Shown one piece after another: positions 25,685-35,213 of a stretch of 64,000 nt of DNA. The stretch lies in NCBI RefSeq assembly GCF_000702605.1, contig NZ_JNIR01000001.1, positions 2,098,501 through 2,162,500 on the forward strand. The letters run 5' to 3'. The DNA comes from Exiguobacterium acetylicum DSM 20416. Lineage in GTDB: Bacteria > Bacillota > Bacilli > Exiguobacteriales > Exiguobacteriaceae. The position numbers and the translations under genes are program-made. How positions within the stretch are numbered: position 1 is the stretch's first letter; the number at the start of each line of letters is the position of its first letter. The notes beneath the pieces were generated by a model that saw only the letters and a list, made by a program, of their open reading frames with translations, was not told the origin of the DNA and did no database searches.

Positions 25685-25857
25685 CGTCATCTCTCCTTTT
25701 CTGTTTCGTCTCTTTCTCGCGGGCGTTCGGCATCTCCTTGTGAGCGTTCCACTACTCAACTCGAGCTTTTGACTCGCAGAATTCGAGATAACGTCATTCT
25801 TCAAGCTCTAAAAAGTCGTTTCCCTAGGATCATTCATGAATTTCGAGGATTTTGACA

Positions 25858-25903
25858 AAACAAAAGCAGCAGGTATCCTCATGGAGAGAATTCCTACTGC
25901 TTC
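25858..25903 (-). terminator. Terminator of the degV gene
   Basis: GAAGCAGTAGGAATTCTC, loop, GATACCTGCTGCTTTTG on the minus strand after the stop at 25914. Confidence 0.75.
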
Positions 25904-25913
25904 CGTTCCTATC

Positions 25914-26762
25914 TTATTCTGCTGCGTGATACCATGTGACACCGATTGCCCCTGGTCCGAGGTGTGTACCGATGACGGGTCCAAAAACACTCATCTCGAT
26001 GCGTGCCTTCGGGAAAAGTGCCTTCAGTTCAGCAATCTCCGCTTCTGCTTTCGCAGAATCCTCGGCATGGATGACACCGATGACATAACCTGCTCCGTCA
26101 CCATTAATATCTTCCTTCATCATTTCCTCAATCCGATTGACTGCCCGCTTAAACGTTCGAATCTTTTCAAACGGAACGATTTTTCCATCAACGAAATGAA
26201 GGACCGGCTTGATTTTCAGGAACGAGCCGACGAATGCCTGCGCGACACTCAAACGTCCTCCGCGCTGGAGGTGTTCGAGATCGTCGACGACGAAATACGC
26301 ACGAATCTGTTCCTTTAATGTCTCAAGACGCTGGACGATCGTCTCTGCCGTCGCTCCTGCATCTCGCAAACGAACGGCTTCTTGGACGAGAAACGCTTGC
26401 GGCATACAGGAAATACGTGAATCGACTGGATGGACGTTGACATGATCCACCATCATGTTGATCGTATGTAACGCTTGGTACGTTCCGCTGATCCCACTTG
26501 ATAGTGTGATACCGATGATATCTGTTCCTTCTGGCAACTGCTCGAACGACGACACGAGATCACCGATGTTCGGTTGTGAGGTCGTCGGGAGACTGCCCGT
26601 CTGGATGCGTTCATAAAATTCCGCTACCGAGATATCAAACCCTTCCCGGTAGGCGTCACCGTCGAAGATGACACTAAGTGGTGCGACGTGCACTTGATGT
26701 TCTTCACAATAGGTAGTTGGCAGATAGGCTGTGCTATCCGTTAAGATCACAATCTGGCTCAT
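25914..26762 (-). CDS. DegV family fatty acid-binding protein
   Basis: The 282-residue protein begins IVILTDSTAYLPT and contains TSQPNIGD and SSGISGTYQ, the lipid-head-binding loops of DegV/FakB proteins, which present fatty acids to the FakA kinase. Its location next to degU is where B. subtilis has degV (yviA). The partner kinase is not in this window. Confidence 0.92.
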   Translation of the reverse strand: MSQIVILTDSTAYLPTTYCEEHQVHVAPLSVIFDGDAYREGFDISVAEFYERIQTGSLPTTSQPNIGDLVSSFEQLPEGTDIIGITLSSGISGTYQALHTINMMVDHVNVHPVDSRISCMPQAFLVQEAVRLRDAGATAETIVQRLETLKEQIRAYFVVDDLEHLQRGGRLSVAQAFVGSFLKIKPVLHFVDGKIVPFEKIRTFKRAVNRIEEMMKEDINGDGAGYVIGVIHAEDSAKAEAEIAELKALFPKARIEMSVFGPVIGTHLGPGAIGVTWYHAAE

Positions 26763-26853
26763 CCGTGAATTTCCTCGCTTTTATAGTTCCGTCGTGACGC
26801 TGCCAAATGTGACACGCCACAATCGCTTTTAAGTGTAGCATTTTTTACTGGAT

Positions 26854-26890
26854 AAAAAAAGAAAGACGGAAGCGAGAGCTCCTGTCTTTC
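26854..26890 (-). terminator. Terminator of degSU
   Basis: GAAAGACAGGAGC, loop, GCTTCCGTCTTTC followed by seven Ts on the minus strand. Confidence 0.8.
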
Positions 26891-26896
26891 GAGATA

Positions 26897-27589
26897 TTAA
26901 ACGACGACCCATCCACGACGGATGGATTCGACGACAGCACCGGTCCGGTCCGGCACATTCATCTTCCGGAGGATCGATGAAACGTGGTTCTTGACCGTCT
27001 TTTCACTGATGTATAACGTATCACTGATCGCACGGTTCGAGAAGCCGTCCGCTAACAATTGCAAGACTTCACATTCGCGACGCGTCAAGACGTGGAGTGG
27101 TGCTTCCGCGACTCGTTTTTCAACAGGTTGTGACGCCATCGTTTGTTTCATCTTCATCAAACGACGATATTCCTGCAATAAGTTCGGTGTGACTTTCGGG
27201 TGGACGTATCCGCCTTCGCGGTACACGGAACGAATCGCATTGACGAGTTCATCCGTTGCCATTTCCTTTAAGAGGTAACCGACTGCACCGGCACCAAGGG
27301 CGTGCATGACATACGTCTCATCATCATGAATCGATAAGATGATGACACGCACATCCGGATAGACTTCCATCAGACGTTTTGTTGCTTCAACACCGTTGAC
27401 TTGCGGCATGTTGATATCCATTAAGACGATATCCGGTTGATGGGTTTCGACGAGCGAGATGACTTCCGCTCCGCTTTCCCCTTCCGCTACGACGACGAAC
27501 TCTTCTTCGAAATCAAGAATTCGTTTAACGCCTTCGCGGAATAACTGATGATCGTCGACGATGACTACTTTCACTTGCTCGTTGTTCAC
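26897..27589 (-). CDS. degU: Response regulator DegU
   Basis: The 230-residue NarL/FixJ-type regulator has a receiver (phospho-Asp in [14 protein letters not shown], about residue 56) and a LuxR-type helix-turn-helix ([34 protein letters not shown]). DegU controls exoenzymes, competence, motility and biofilm genes. It overlaps degS by 4 nt. Confidence 0.95.
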   Translation of the reverse strand: MNNEQVKVVIVDDHQLFREGVKRILDFEEEFVVVAEGESGAEVISLVETHQPDIVLMDINMPQVNGVEATKRLMEVYPDVRVIILSIHDDETYVMHALGAGAVGYLLKEMATDELVNAIRSVYREGGYVHPKVTPNLLQEYRRLMKMKQTMASQPVEKRVAEAPLHVLTRRECEVLQLLADGFSNRAISDTLYISEKTVKNHVSSILRKMNVPDRTGAVVESIRRGWVVV

Positions 27590-28758
27590 AGTGTTTCCCC
27601 TCTCGCTTCGGATTCCTCGATTGGAATCTTGACCTTGATGACCGTACCTTTTCCGGGCTGCGTCTCGATATCGAATTCACCATCGATCAATTCGATCCGT
27701 TCACGCATACCAACGAGTCCGAATGACTCGTCGCATGATGCGACGATGGAATCGAAATCAAATCCAACGCCATTATCCTTCACGTGGATTCGTACGGAAT
27801 GTTGATATTGTTCTATGATAATACGAATGTCACTCGCTTTGGAATGCTTTACTGCATTTTGGACGGCTTCTTGAACGATTCGGAAGACGGCAACTTCATA
27901 CGTCGAATCGATCCGTTCACCACCTCCCAGATAATTGAAGTGAACCGGAATATTCGAAATTTCTTGAATATGACGAAGATAGCGTTCAAGCGTCGGAACA
28001 AATCCGAGATCGTCAAGCGTCATCGGACGTAAATCGTATATGATGCGACGGATATCGGCAAGTCCATCCCGAATCAACGTCCGCAAACGGTGAATCTCTT
28101 CAAAAGCTGCCTCTGCCCCATTGTGCTGGTGAATCTTTTCAATCAAATCCGCCCGGATCAAGACGTGGGCGAGCGTCTGCGCCGGACCATCATGCATGTC
28201 GCGCGATAGCCGGCGCCTTTCATTTTCGGCGGACTGGAAGACTTTTAAGCCCATCTCTTGTTTTTGCATCGCCTTTTCATATTTTTCATTCATCATCTGC
28301 ATATCGTCCGTCAAGAAGTTCAAGACGACCGAGACGCGTCCAATCAATTGATCTGCTCGTTCAATCGTCTCATCGAGCTGAATCAGTCGGCGTTCGAGCT
28401 CATCGCGACGCTTTCGGCAATTCATCTCGTCTCGTTGATTGATGAACGATTCGAGTTGCAACGCGTTCGCTGTCTCATAGGCCGACCGGACATCCTGTTC
28501 CGAGTAGCTGTCGAAGTTCTTACTGACGACGACGAGTCGCGCCTTCGCATCCTTGATATGGCGTTCGAGTCGTTCTGCTTCTTTTATATAGTCGTGCACC
28601 CGAATCTTCAGGTCACGCAGTTCTTGCTGAATTTCGGCATATTGTTCGCGAGAACTTTCCGTGATCCGGACGATTTCTTCCCGACTCTCTTCTACGACGC
28701 CGATGATGTTCTGTACGATATCATTCAAGGATAGCCGCTCCCTCATCTCATTCGTCAT
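27586..28758 (-). CDS. degS: Sensor histidine kinase DegS
   Basis: The 390-residue soluble kinase has a long N-terminal coiled coil (about 1-180), the HisKA_3 phosphorylation site [15 protein letters not shown] and a HATPase domain with GVGFDF and [12 protein letters not shown]. There are no membrane segments, as expected for DegS. The start at 28758 has GGAGGGAG upstream. Confidence 0.95.
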   Translation of the reverse strand: MTNEMRERLSLNDIVQNIIGVVEESREEIVRITESSREQYAEIQQELRDLKIRVHDYIKEAERLERHIKDAKARLVVVSKNFDSYSEQDVRSAYETANALQLESFINQRDEMNCRKRRDELERRLIQLDETIERADQLIGRVSVVLNFLTDDMQMMNEKYEKAMQKQEMGLKVFQSAENERRRLSRDMHDGPAQTLAHVLIRADLIEKIHQHNGAEAAFEEIHRLRTLIRDGLADIRRIIYDLRPMTLDDLGFVPTLERYLRHIQEISNIPVHFNYLGGGERIDSTYEVAVFRIVQEAVQNAVKHSKASDIRIIIEQYQHSVRIHVKDNGVGFDFDSIVASCDESFGLVGMRERIELIDGEFDIETQPGKGTVIKVKIPIEESEARGETL

Positions 28759-28857
28759 GGTACTCCCTCCATTCCTTGCCAGTCGTCTACGGTTGTCTCT
28801 CTCTTGGAACGTCGTTATGCTAGAAAGAACTAGTTAACGAGGAGGACATTTTTGATT

Positions 28858-29498
28858 ATGACATTATCTAATTATTATACAGTAAAAGAAAACGGTTTCC
28901 ACGAAATCATTATCCAAAAGTCACGATTCATCACTTATTTAGCTCGCGCAACGACGGAAGAACAAGCCCAGGCGTTCATTTCCGAGTTGAAAAAAAACAT
29001 CACGATGCGAACCATAACTGCTCCGCCTATGTCATCGGTGAGCGTAATGAGATCCAAAAAGCGAATGATGACGGTGAACCGAGCGGAACGGCCGGTGTTC
29101 CGATGCTTGAAGTATTGAAGAAGCGTGACTTACGCGATACGGTCGTCGTCGTGACACGGTATTTCGGCGGCATCAAGTTAGGCGGTGGTGGACTGATTCG
29201 AGCATATGGTTCGAGTGTCTCTGAAGCATTGAACGCAGTCGGTGTCGTCGAGCGGATCGAACATACCGTCATTTCTGTCAACGTCGACTACACATGGCTT
29301 GGAAAGCTCGAGAACGAATTACGGGCGAGTGTCCATCCGATTGATCAGATTCATTACCTCGATCAAGTCCAGATCGACGTCCTCGTCAAGACAGCCGATG
29401 TCCCTGATTTTCTCGATTGGATGACGAACATGACGAACGGTCAAGCTGATTTGTCAAGCGGCTCTACCCGCTACCTCGAACGTGACATTATTTCCTGA
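28858..29498 (+). pseudogene. YvyE/YigZ (IMPACT family) gene with A-tract frameshift
   Basis: The N-terminal part (TVKENGFHEIIIQKSRFITYL) and the C-terminal part (MLEVLKKRD, TRYFGGIKLGGGGLIRAYG, DYTWLGKLENELR) are both typical of YvyE, but in different frames. The break is at an A8 tract (28990-28997); with nine As the frame reads ELKKKHHDANHNCSAYVIGE and joins perfectly, giving about 213 residues. The tract reads A-AAA-AAC in the zero frame, a classic -1 slippery heptamer, so recoding, slippage, true mutation and sequencing error are all possible. It is divergent from degS, as in B. subtilis. Confidence 0.85.
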
Positions 29499-29567
29499 CC
29501 TGCTATACTGATTGTAAAGAAATTTAAAGTTTTTTTAAAATTCAGTTAATGTTAGGAGTTAATAAAA

Positions 29568-30599
29568 GTGGAAGAGCGAACCCGAAGTAATAAAAAAAAG
29601 ATAAAGAAAAAACGTTCGTGGTTTAAAGTGTTCGTGATCAGTTTTCTTGTCGTGCTTGTGGGTGGAGGTGCAACCTTCGCTTACGTTGCATATAAAACGT
29701 TCCAGACCGCAAACGACTCAAACGTTGATTTAGCGCGCGGTGACAAGTCCGAGAAACGAGAAGCAGCCATTGATTTGACGAAAGATCACTTTTCCGTTCT
29801 GCTCGTCGGAACGGATGAACGACCTGGTGACACCTCATCGCGTGCTGATACGATGATCGTCGCGACATTCAACAAGGACGATCAAACTGTGGATATGGTC
29901 AGCATTCCCCGCGATTCACTCGTCGAGATTCCTTCTGTCGGTTACGAGGATAAAATCAATCACTCTTATGCCTTTGGTGGCATCGATTCAACGATTGAAA
30001 CGGTCGAGACATTGCTCGATATTCCAATCGATTATTATGCATCGATCAACTTCAATGGTGTCGTCGCGATCGTCGACGCATTAGGCGGCATCGATGTCGA
30101 CGTCAAGTTACCGATCGATACACTCGACTCGTCCGATAAGCGCAATGGCGTTAAATTGGAACCGGGACAACAAACGTTGAACGGCGAAGAAGCACTCGCT
30201 TATGCTCGAATGCGTTATCAAGATCCTGAAGGAGATATCGGACGGACAAAACGTCAACAACAGATTGTCGAAGCCATCGTTGATCAGTCGACATCGTTCG
30301 GTTCAATCACCAAACTAAATACGCTGATGGATGCGACCGGGGATAACTTCCGGACGAACATGTCGTTGACGGAAGCGTTCCAACTGCAACCGTTCATCAA
30401 AAAAATCGGTTCCATCAACCGGATTGATTTAAAAGGTACCGATGCGAAAATCAATGGCGCTTATTATTACCAGCTCGATCCAACATCACTGGCTGACGCG
30501 AAGACGACATTGAAGGAACAACTTAATTTGCCAATCGATGAGACGACAGACAGCATCACGTCGGAGGCTGTAGATGATTCGTTCACTCCAAGCAACTGA
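29568..30599 (+). CDS. LytR-CpsA-Psr family wall polymer ligase
   Basis: The 343-residue protein has a basic cytoplasmic start (RSNKKKIKKKRS), one membrane helix (about 22-42) and an extracellular LCP domain. The LCP domain includes LLVGTDERPGDTSSRADTM, SIPRDSLVEIP and YARMRYQDPEGDIGRTKRQQ, which carry the Asp/Arg residues that bind polyprenyl pyrophosphate. LCP enzymes attach teichoic acids or other glycopolymers to peptidoglycan; tagO nearby fits this. The start is GTG 29568 with TAGGAG upstream. Confidence 0.93.
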   Translation: MEERTRSNKKKIKKKRSWFKVFVISFLVVLVGGGATFAYVAYKTFQTANDSNVDLARGDKSEKREAAIDLTKDHFSVLLVGTDERPGDTSSRADTMIVATFNKDDQTVDMVSIPRDSLVEIPSVGYEDKINHSYAFGGIDSTIETVETLLDIPIDYYASINFNGVVAIVDALGGIDVDVKLPIDTLDSSDKRNGVKLEPGQQTLNGEEALAYARMRYQDPEGDIGRTKRQQQIVEAIVDQSTSFGSITKLNTLMDATGDNFRTNMSLTEAFQLQPFIKKIGSINRIDLKGTDAKINGAYYYQLDPTSLADAKTTLKEQLNLPIDETTDSITSEAVDDSFTPSN

Positions 30600-30990
30600 T
30601 CATGCGTCACTACTGGAAGTACAACGTCGCGCTTATCAGATAGAAGCCGCATTACTCAATGCGACTGATTTCCCGCCATTACGCGAAACGATCGATGAGA
30701 TCGACGTTGAAGAGCCAATCGGTTTCGTTTACGTCATTGATGACGACATTGTTGGTGCTGTCACGATTGCTGATGGAACGATCACGCGACTCGTCGTGGA
30801 TCCGTCATACTTCCGTCAAGGAATCGCACAATCTTTGCTACGACACGTGTTCGAACACAGTCTCGCCAAACACGTCATGACCGGTGCACGTAATCTGCCA
30901 GCGCTTTCTCTTTACAATCGTTTCGGCTTTTCAGAAGTCCGGCGCGAGTGGCGTAGTGGAATCGAACTTGTCTTTTTGATGCGAACCTGA
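30574..30990 (+). CDS. GNAT-family acetyltransferase
   Basis: The 138-residue single-domain GNAT has the acetyl-CoA loop DPSYFRQGIAQSLL and the C-terminal ALSLYNRFGFSEV. It overlaps the LCP gene by 26 nt in another frame with GGAGG before its ATG, so it is co-transcribed. The substrate is unknown. Confidence 0.85.
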   Translation: MIRSLQATDHASLLEVQRRAYQIEAALLNATDFPPLRETIDEIDVEEPIGFVYVIDDDIVGAVTIADGTITRLVVDPSYFRQGIAQSLLRHVFEHSLAKHVMTGARNLPALSLYNRFGFSEVRREWRSGIELVFLMRT

Positions 30991-31003
30991 CGTTTAGGAA
31001 CAA

Positions 31004-31040
31004 CAAAGAAGCAGTAGACACCGGGTCTACTGCTTCTTTG
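31004..31040. terminator. Bidirectional terminator
   Basis: CAAAGAAGCAGTAGACAC / TCTACTGCTTCTTTG inverted repeat between the convergent GNAT and chrA genes. Confidence 0.8.
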
Positions 31041-31046
31041 TGTCGT

Positions 31047-32198
31047 TTAGAAGAAAAGGAATCCGAGAGCGGCTCCGATTAACACGATTCGTAACGGCGA
31101 CTGTTTATAAAAACGAAGTAAACAGAACAAACCGAAGGCAATCAAGAAATCAAGACCACTCTTGATGCTTGATGTAAAGATCGGATCGTAGAGAGCAGCA
31201 AGTAGGATACCGACGACAGCGGCATTGACACCAATCAATATTCGTCCGACCGATTGATTCTTTCGAATACGATCCCAGTACGGTAAAACACCGATGACGA
31301 GTAGGAATCCTGGTAGGAAAATGGCAAGCGTCGCAAGAATCCCTCCAGAAATACCAGAGACGACCGTACCGAGATACGTCGCAAACGTGAAGAGTGGACC
31401 CGGTACCGCTTGTGCTGCGGCATAACCGGCAAGGAACGTATCCGTGTTCATCAATCCAGGTACAAGTGTTTGCTCAAGGAATGGCAAGACGACATGTCCA
31501 CCACCAAAGACGAGGGCACCTGCACTGTACATGATACTCGTCAGCTGGACGGTTCCCGTCGCAGATTGCGCGAGAAATGGTGTGACGGCGAGTAAGACGA
31601 AGAATAAGACGAGTGCCGTGATACTAAGTAGGCGTGGTACGCGAATTGACAGGGATCCACCCGTCTCCGTCTCTTCTTTGAACCAGAAGAACGCAAAAAG
31701 ACCTGCGAACAACAAGACACCGACTTGCGCCAGTGGATGTGCGATCAACAGTACCCCTGCTAGCGCTAGTAGCATCAACGTCATCCGTTTGACGCCTGTC
31801 GCAAGTTTCATTCCCATGCCAAGGACGGCGTCAGCAACGATCGCGACAGCGACAAGTTTCAAGCCATGAATGAATCCGGCTTCCGCGACATCGAATTGTG
31901 TCGCAAGAATCGCGAATAGAATCAAAGCGATACTCGACGGTAACGTGAAGCCGACGAAGGAAATAATTGCCCCTGCTACTCCTCCACGGATCAAACCAAT
32001 TCCCATTCCGACCTGACTCGAAGCGGGACCCGGGAGGAATTGACAGAGCGCAACTAAGTCAGCATACGCTTTCTCATCAATCCATTTTTTCCGTTTGACA
32101 TATTCTTCATAAAAATACCCAAGATGGGCGACCGGACCTCCGAACGACGTTAGTCCGAGCTTGAACGATACAAGAAAGATTTCGATTAGACGATTCAT
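31047..32198 (-). CDS. chrA: Chromate transporter, CHR family
   Basis: The 383-residue membrane protein is made of two homologous halves, each starting with a CHR signature (FGGPVAHLGYF near residue 19 and FGGGHVVLPFLEQ near residue 229), with about ten helices. It is the long, two-domain form that exports chromate. There is no obvious regulator beside it; the start has GGAGG upstream. Confidence 0.9.
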   Translation of the reverse strand: MNRLIEIFLVSFKLGLTSFGGPVAHLGYFYEEYVKRKKWIDEKAYADLVALCQFLPGPASSQVGMGIGLIRGGVAGAIISFVGFTLPSSIALILFAILATQFDVAEAGFIHGLKLVAVAIVADAVLGMGMKLATGVKRMTLMLLALAGVLLIAHPLAQVGVLLFAGLFAFFWFKEETETGGSLSIRVPRLLSITALVLFFVLLAVTPFLAQSATGTVQLTSIMYSAGALVFGGGHVVLPFLEQTLVPGLMNTDTFLAGYAAAQAVPGPLFTFATYLGTVVSGISGGILATLAIFLPGFLLVIGVLPYWDRIRKNQSVGRILIGVNAAVVGILLAALYDPIFTSSIKSGLDFLIAFGLFCLLRFYKQSPLRIVLIGAALGFLFF

Positions 32199-32250
32199 GC
32201 TTCACCTCCATCCTTCATTCTAAACAAAAAATGTTAAGTTCCTGTGAACT

Positions 32251-33354
32251 TCAACGTTTTTTCTTACCATAAGTCCCTTTTCGCCACAATTTCTCCATGG
32301 GACCTTGTGGATGAGACTGGAGATATCTGTTTGATGTAACCCCTTGTGAGATCAAAAGCAGGAAAACGAGTAACAGTCCTTGCCATAACGGTATCGTTCC
32401 ATGTTGTCCACTGAAGAAGACAAATACGGTAAAGACGAGTGTATGCATCAAATAATTCGTCAATGCCATCCGCCCCAGTCCAGCAAACCATTGCATACGT
32501 CCAGCACGAACGAGTAACGCTACGGCACAAGCATAGGTGATCGCAAGCGTGCGCCCTGAGAGCCAAACGTAAAATAGATTGATTGATCCGTCCGGTACGT
32601 CAGCATGCGCTTGTATGATTCCAGCGAATGATGGAAGTGTCAGTAATAAGCTAATGCCAAGCGTCCACCACAGGAAACGATTCGTCGGGGGCGTTGCACT
32701 GAAGCGTTCCATCAAATAGGCTCCGATCAAGAACAGTGATAGAATTTCTGGCCAAATGACACCGGAATTCATGAGGGCTTCCGGCAATTGAACTGTCGCA
32801 TGATGCGCTAAAAATCCGAGGAGATCGCGCGATGCGACGAACGACTGAAGTGTCTTATCCAGCTCGACGACGGGAGCGTCGCCGAGTTGACGAGCCCCAA
32901 AGAAAATAAGTAGATAGAGCAAAATGGCATAGATTTGAAATGCTATCGCAAACAAGAGCTTCGTGATTGGCTTTGTTTTAGCGAACAATAACAAAATGAA
33001 GCCCGTCAACGCATACGTATGTAAGATATCGCCCTGCCAGACAAGCAGGTGCAAAAGACCAATGATGAGCAGAATTCCGAGCCGCCTTGCGAAGATCGTC
33101 ATCGGTAGACCACGTTGTCGTAACCGGTTGATGAACAGGTAAAAACCGGCTCCAAATAGAACACTAAACAGGGTATAGAATTTCGTCTGGATGAAGAGAT
33201 CGAAAATGAGACGAATCGATTGATCCATCTCCCCCATCATCGCATTCGGTCGATCACCGAGAAAACTCGGCATGTTGACGAATAAAATCCCGCATAGTGC
33301 AAAACCACGTAACACATCCAAATAGACGATGCGTTGATTCAATGATTGATTCAT
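32251..33354 (-). CDS. DUF418 family membrane protein (YeiB-like)
   Basis: The 367-residue polytopic protein begins QRIVYLDVLRGFALCGILFVN, the acyltransferase-like first helix of the YeiB/DUF418 family, and has about ten membrane segments, ending with the DUF418 part (GRMALTNYLMHT). The function is unknown; related proteins may move or acylate small envelope molecules. Confidence 0.85.
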   Translation of the reverse strand: MNQSLNQRIVYLDVLRGFALCGILFVNMPSFLGDRPNAMMGEMDQSIRLIFDLFIQTKFYTLFSVLFGAGFYLFINRLRQRGLPMTIFARRLGILLIIGLLHLLVWQGDILHTYALTGFILLLFAKTKPITKLLFAIAFQIYAILLYLLIFFGARQLGDAPVVELDKTLQSFVASRDLLGFLAHHATVQLPEALMNSGVIWPEILSLFLIGAYLMERFSATPPTNRFLWWTLGISLLLTLPSFAGIIQAHADVPDGSINLFYVWLSGRTLAITYACAVALLVRAGRMQWFAGLGRMALTNYLMHTLVFTVFVFFSGQHGTIPLWQGLLLVFLLLISQGVTSNRYLQSHPQGPMEKLWRKGTYGKKKR

Positions 33355-33372
33355 TCCAACACTCCCTTTCTG

Positions 33373-33408
33373 AAAAAAGACCGCTCACACGGATGAGCGG
33401 TCTTTTTT
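33373..33408. terminator. Terminator after tagO
   Basis: AAAAAAGACCGCTCA ... TGAGCGGTCTTTTTT, a perfect stem with T-runs on both strands. Confidence 0.85.
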
Positions 33409-33416
33409 GATATACG

Positions 33417-34460
33417 TTATTTCGATGTAAAACGTTCCAACAAATTCAACAATGGTCGATAGCGTTCACCAAGCAAACCGAGTGACTCGACAAGAATGTC
33501 AAGAACGAGCAACAGCATGACGAGTGAGACGAGAGCACCAATCGAATTCGTCTGCGAGAACAGAATCGCCGTCATCCCGAAGATGGCACAGAGTCCGTAG
33601 ATGACGAGCACGGCTTGGCGCATCGTAAAGCCGAGATCAAGCAACCGGTGATGCAGATGGGCCTTATCCGGCGCAAATGGTGGTTTTCCTTGCAATACCC
33701 GTCGAACAATCGCAAACAACGTGTCGGAAATCGGGATCCCAAGCAAAATAACTGGAACGGCAAGCGAGAACAGTGTCACGTTCTTGAATCCAAGAAGTGA
33801 TAACACACCAAGCATATAGCCGAGGAACAAGGCACCGGTATCACCCATGAAGATTTTCGCTGGGTAGAAGTTATGAAACAGAAAACCGAACGTACTCATC
33901 AATAAGAGAATCGCGACGATCGTCACGTAGACGTTTCCTTGAATGACGGCAAGACTGATCAATGTCAACAAGACGATGCTCGAGACACCCGCTGCTAACC
34001 CGTCTAATCCATCAATCAAATTGACGGCATTCGTGATTCCGATGACCCAAAGGAACGTCAGCGGAACACTCCACCATCCAAGATATAACTGCTGATCGAA
34101 CGGTAGATTGATGAACTCGATCCGAATCCCACCGTTTAGGACGATGACGGCAGCAACGATTTGCCCCATCAGCTTCAAACGGGCATTGAGTTGGAATCGA
34201 TCATCCAGTGCACCGGTCAAAATAATAACGAACCCACCGACTAAAATATGCGTCGCGTACGGACTCGAAGGTTGTAAGATAAAATAACCGATCATAAAAG
34301 CGATATAGATCGCTAATCCGCCAAGTCGCGGCATGATTCGGACGTGTACTTTTCGCGCGTCCGGACTGTCAACGGCACCGACTGCAATCGCAAAGCGTTT
34401 CACGACGGGTGTGATCAGTAAGGCGGCGATAAAACAGACGATGGACGCAGTCCATAACAT
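33417..34460 (-). CDS. tagO: Undecaprenyl-phosphate N-acetylglucosaminyl-1-phosphate transferase
   Basis: The 347-residue MraY/WecA-type enzyme has about ten membrane helices and the catalytic loops GALDDRF, NLIDGLDGLAAG and the His-rich KAHLHHRLLDLG. It starts wall teichoic acid synthesis by moving GlcNAc-1-P to the lipid carrier. It lies in the same neighbourhood as degS/yvyE in B. subtilis. Confidence 0.93.
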   Translation of the reverse strand: MLWTASIVCFIAALLITPVVKRFAIAVGAVDSPDARKVHVRIMPRLGGLAIYIAFMIGYFILQPSSPYATHILVGGFVIILTGALDDRFQLNARLKLMGQIVAAVIVLNGGIRIEFINLPFDQQLYLGWWSVPLTFLWVIGITNAVNLIDGLDGLAAGVSSIVLLTLISLAVIQGNVYVTIVAILLLMSTFGFLFHNFYPAKIFMGDTGALFLGYMLGVLSLLGFKNVTLFSLAVPVILLGIPISDTLFAIVRRVLQGKPPFAPDKAHLHHRLLDLGFTMRQAVLVIYGLCAIFGMTAILFSQTNSIGALVSLVMLLLVLDILVESLGLLGERYRPLLNLLERFTSK

Positions 34461-34493
34461 AGTAACATCACGCTCCTGCGCGAATTATATCAT

Positions 34494-34520
34494 AAAAAAA
34501 AGAGCCGACGAGCGGCTCTT
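34494..34520 (-). terminator. Terminator of the Rok-like gene
   Basis: AAGAGCCGCTCGTCGGCTCT followed by seven Ts on the minus strand, overlapping the stop codon. Confidence 0.75.
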
Positions 34521-34920
34521 ACATGAAGATCGGTACTTCAGCAGCTGGATCATATGTATAGATACCGCGCCCGACTTTTTTAATGGCAGGGTTTGCCTGT
34601 TCGACTTTCGCCATCAATTGGTAGATGTTACTAATTTGGTGACGGTAACGCAATTCAAGCTCCATTTGGATGTCACGTGCTGTCATCGATTCCCGCTCGC
34701 GCATCAAATCGCTGATTTGGTGCACGTAGACTTCTAGTGGATACCGCTGGTTGACACGACGTTGTTTTAACGGACGTTCATGCGTGACGGCGACTTCTTG
34801 CGAATGTTCCCCCGTTCCACGGCTTAATTCCGAGATTAAATACTCGGCACGTCGCTGTAAGCGACGATATTCCTCTTCGATTTCCATTAGTTCGCGGTAG
34901 ATGTGTTCACTGTTACCCAT
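34519..34920 (-). CDS. Rok-like winged-helix protein
   Basis: The 133-residue protein has an N-terminal coiled coil (about 3-36), a basic linker with LKQRRVNQRY, and a C-terminal domain reading MTARDIQMELE...QISNIYQLMAKV...IKKVGRGIYTY. That order of helices and the final beta hairpin resemble the DNA-binding domain of B. subtilis Rok, a nucleoid-associated repressor of AT-rich and foreign genes. It faces a markedly AT-rich intergenic region (34980-35200). The resemblance is from memory of the family and should be treated as moderate. Confidence 0.55.
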   Translation of the reverse strand: MGNSEHIYRELMEIEEEYRRLQRRAEYLISELSRGTGEHSQEVAVTHERPLKQRRVNQRYPLEVYVHQISDLMRERESMTARDIQMELELRYRHQISNIYQLMAKVEQANPAIKKVGRGIYTYDPAAEVPIFM

Positions 34921-35213
34921 TCCTTGCCCCTCTTTCCTTTTTTATACATTAATGTTTCAATCGTGTTTCAGTTGTATGTGTTTTGAAATATTTTAAACTA
35001 TAATTTGCCTTGATAATATATAATTTCTTTAATTATTTAATTATACTGTAATATTTTCATATCCTTACCGATAAATTGGCTACACCTCATATTAACAGAA
35101 AGGAGTGAAAACGGAACATATAATTTCTACATTTAACTATTTTAATAATACTTAAGTTCTACTAATCCAATATATATCTTTCTTATTTTACCGAAAAGGA
35201 GACTGGAAATTTA
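34921..35213. other. AT-rich intergenic region
   Basis: About 290 nt without a gene, visibly richer in A/T than the rest of the window (for example GATAATATATAATTTC at 35011). It must contain the divergent promoters of the Rok-like gene and the amidase. An AAAGGAG at about 35099 lies far from any gene. I see no hairpin or known RNA. Confidence 0.5.

Noticed and set aside
25685-25860. ComK box upstream of comFA
   Set aside because: No AAAA-N5-TTTT pair at proper spacing; the nearest AAAA/TTT has a 4-nt gap and only three Ts.
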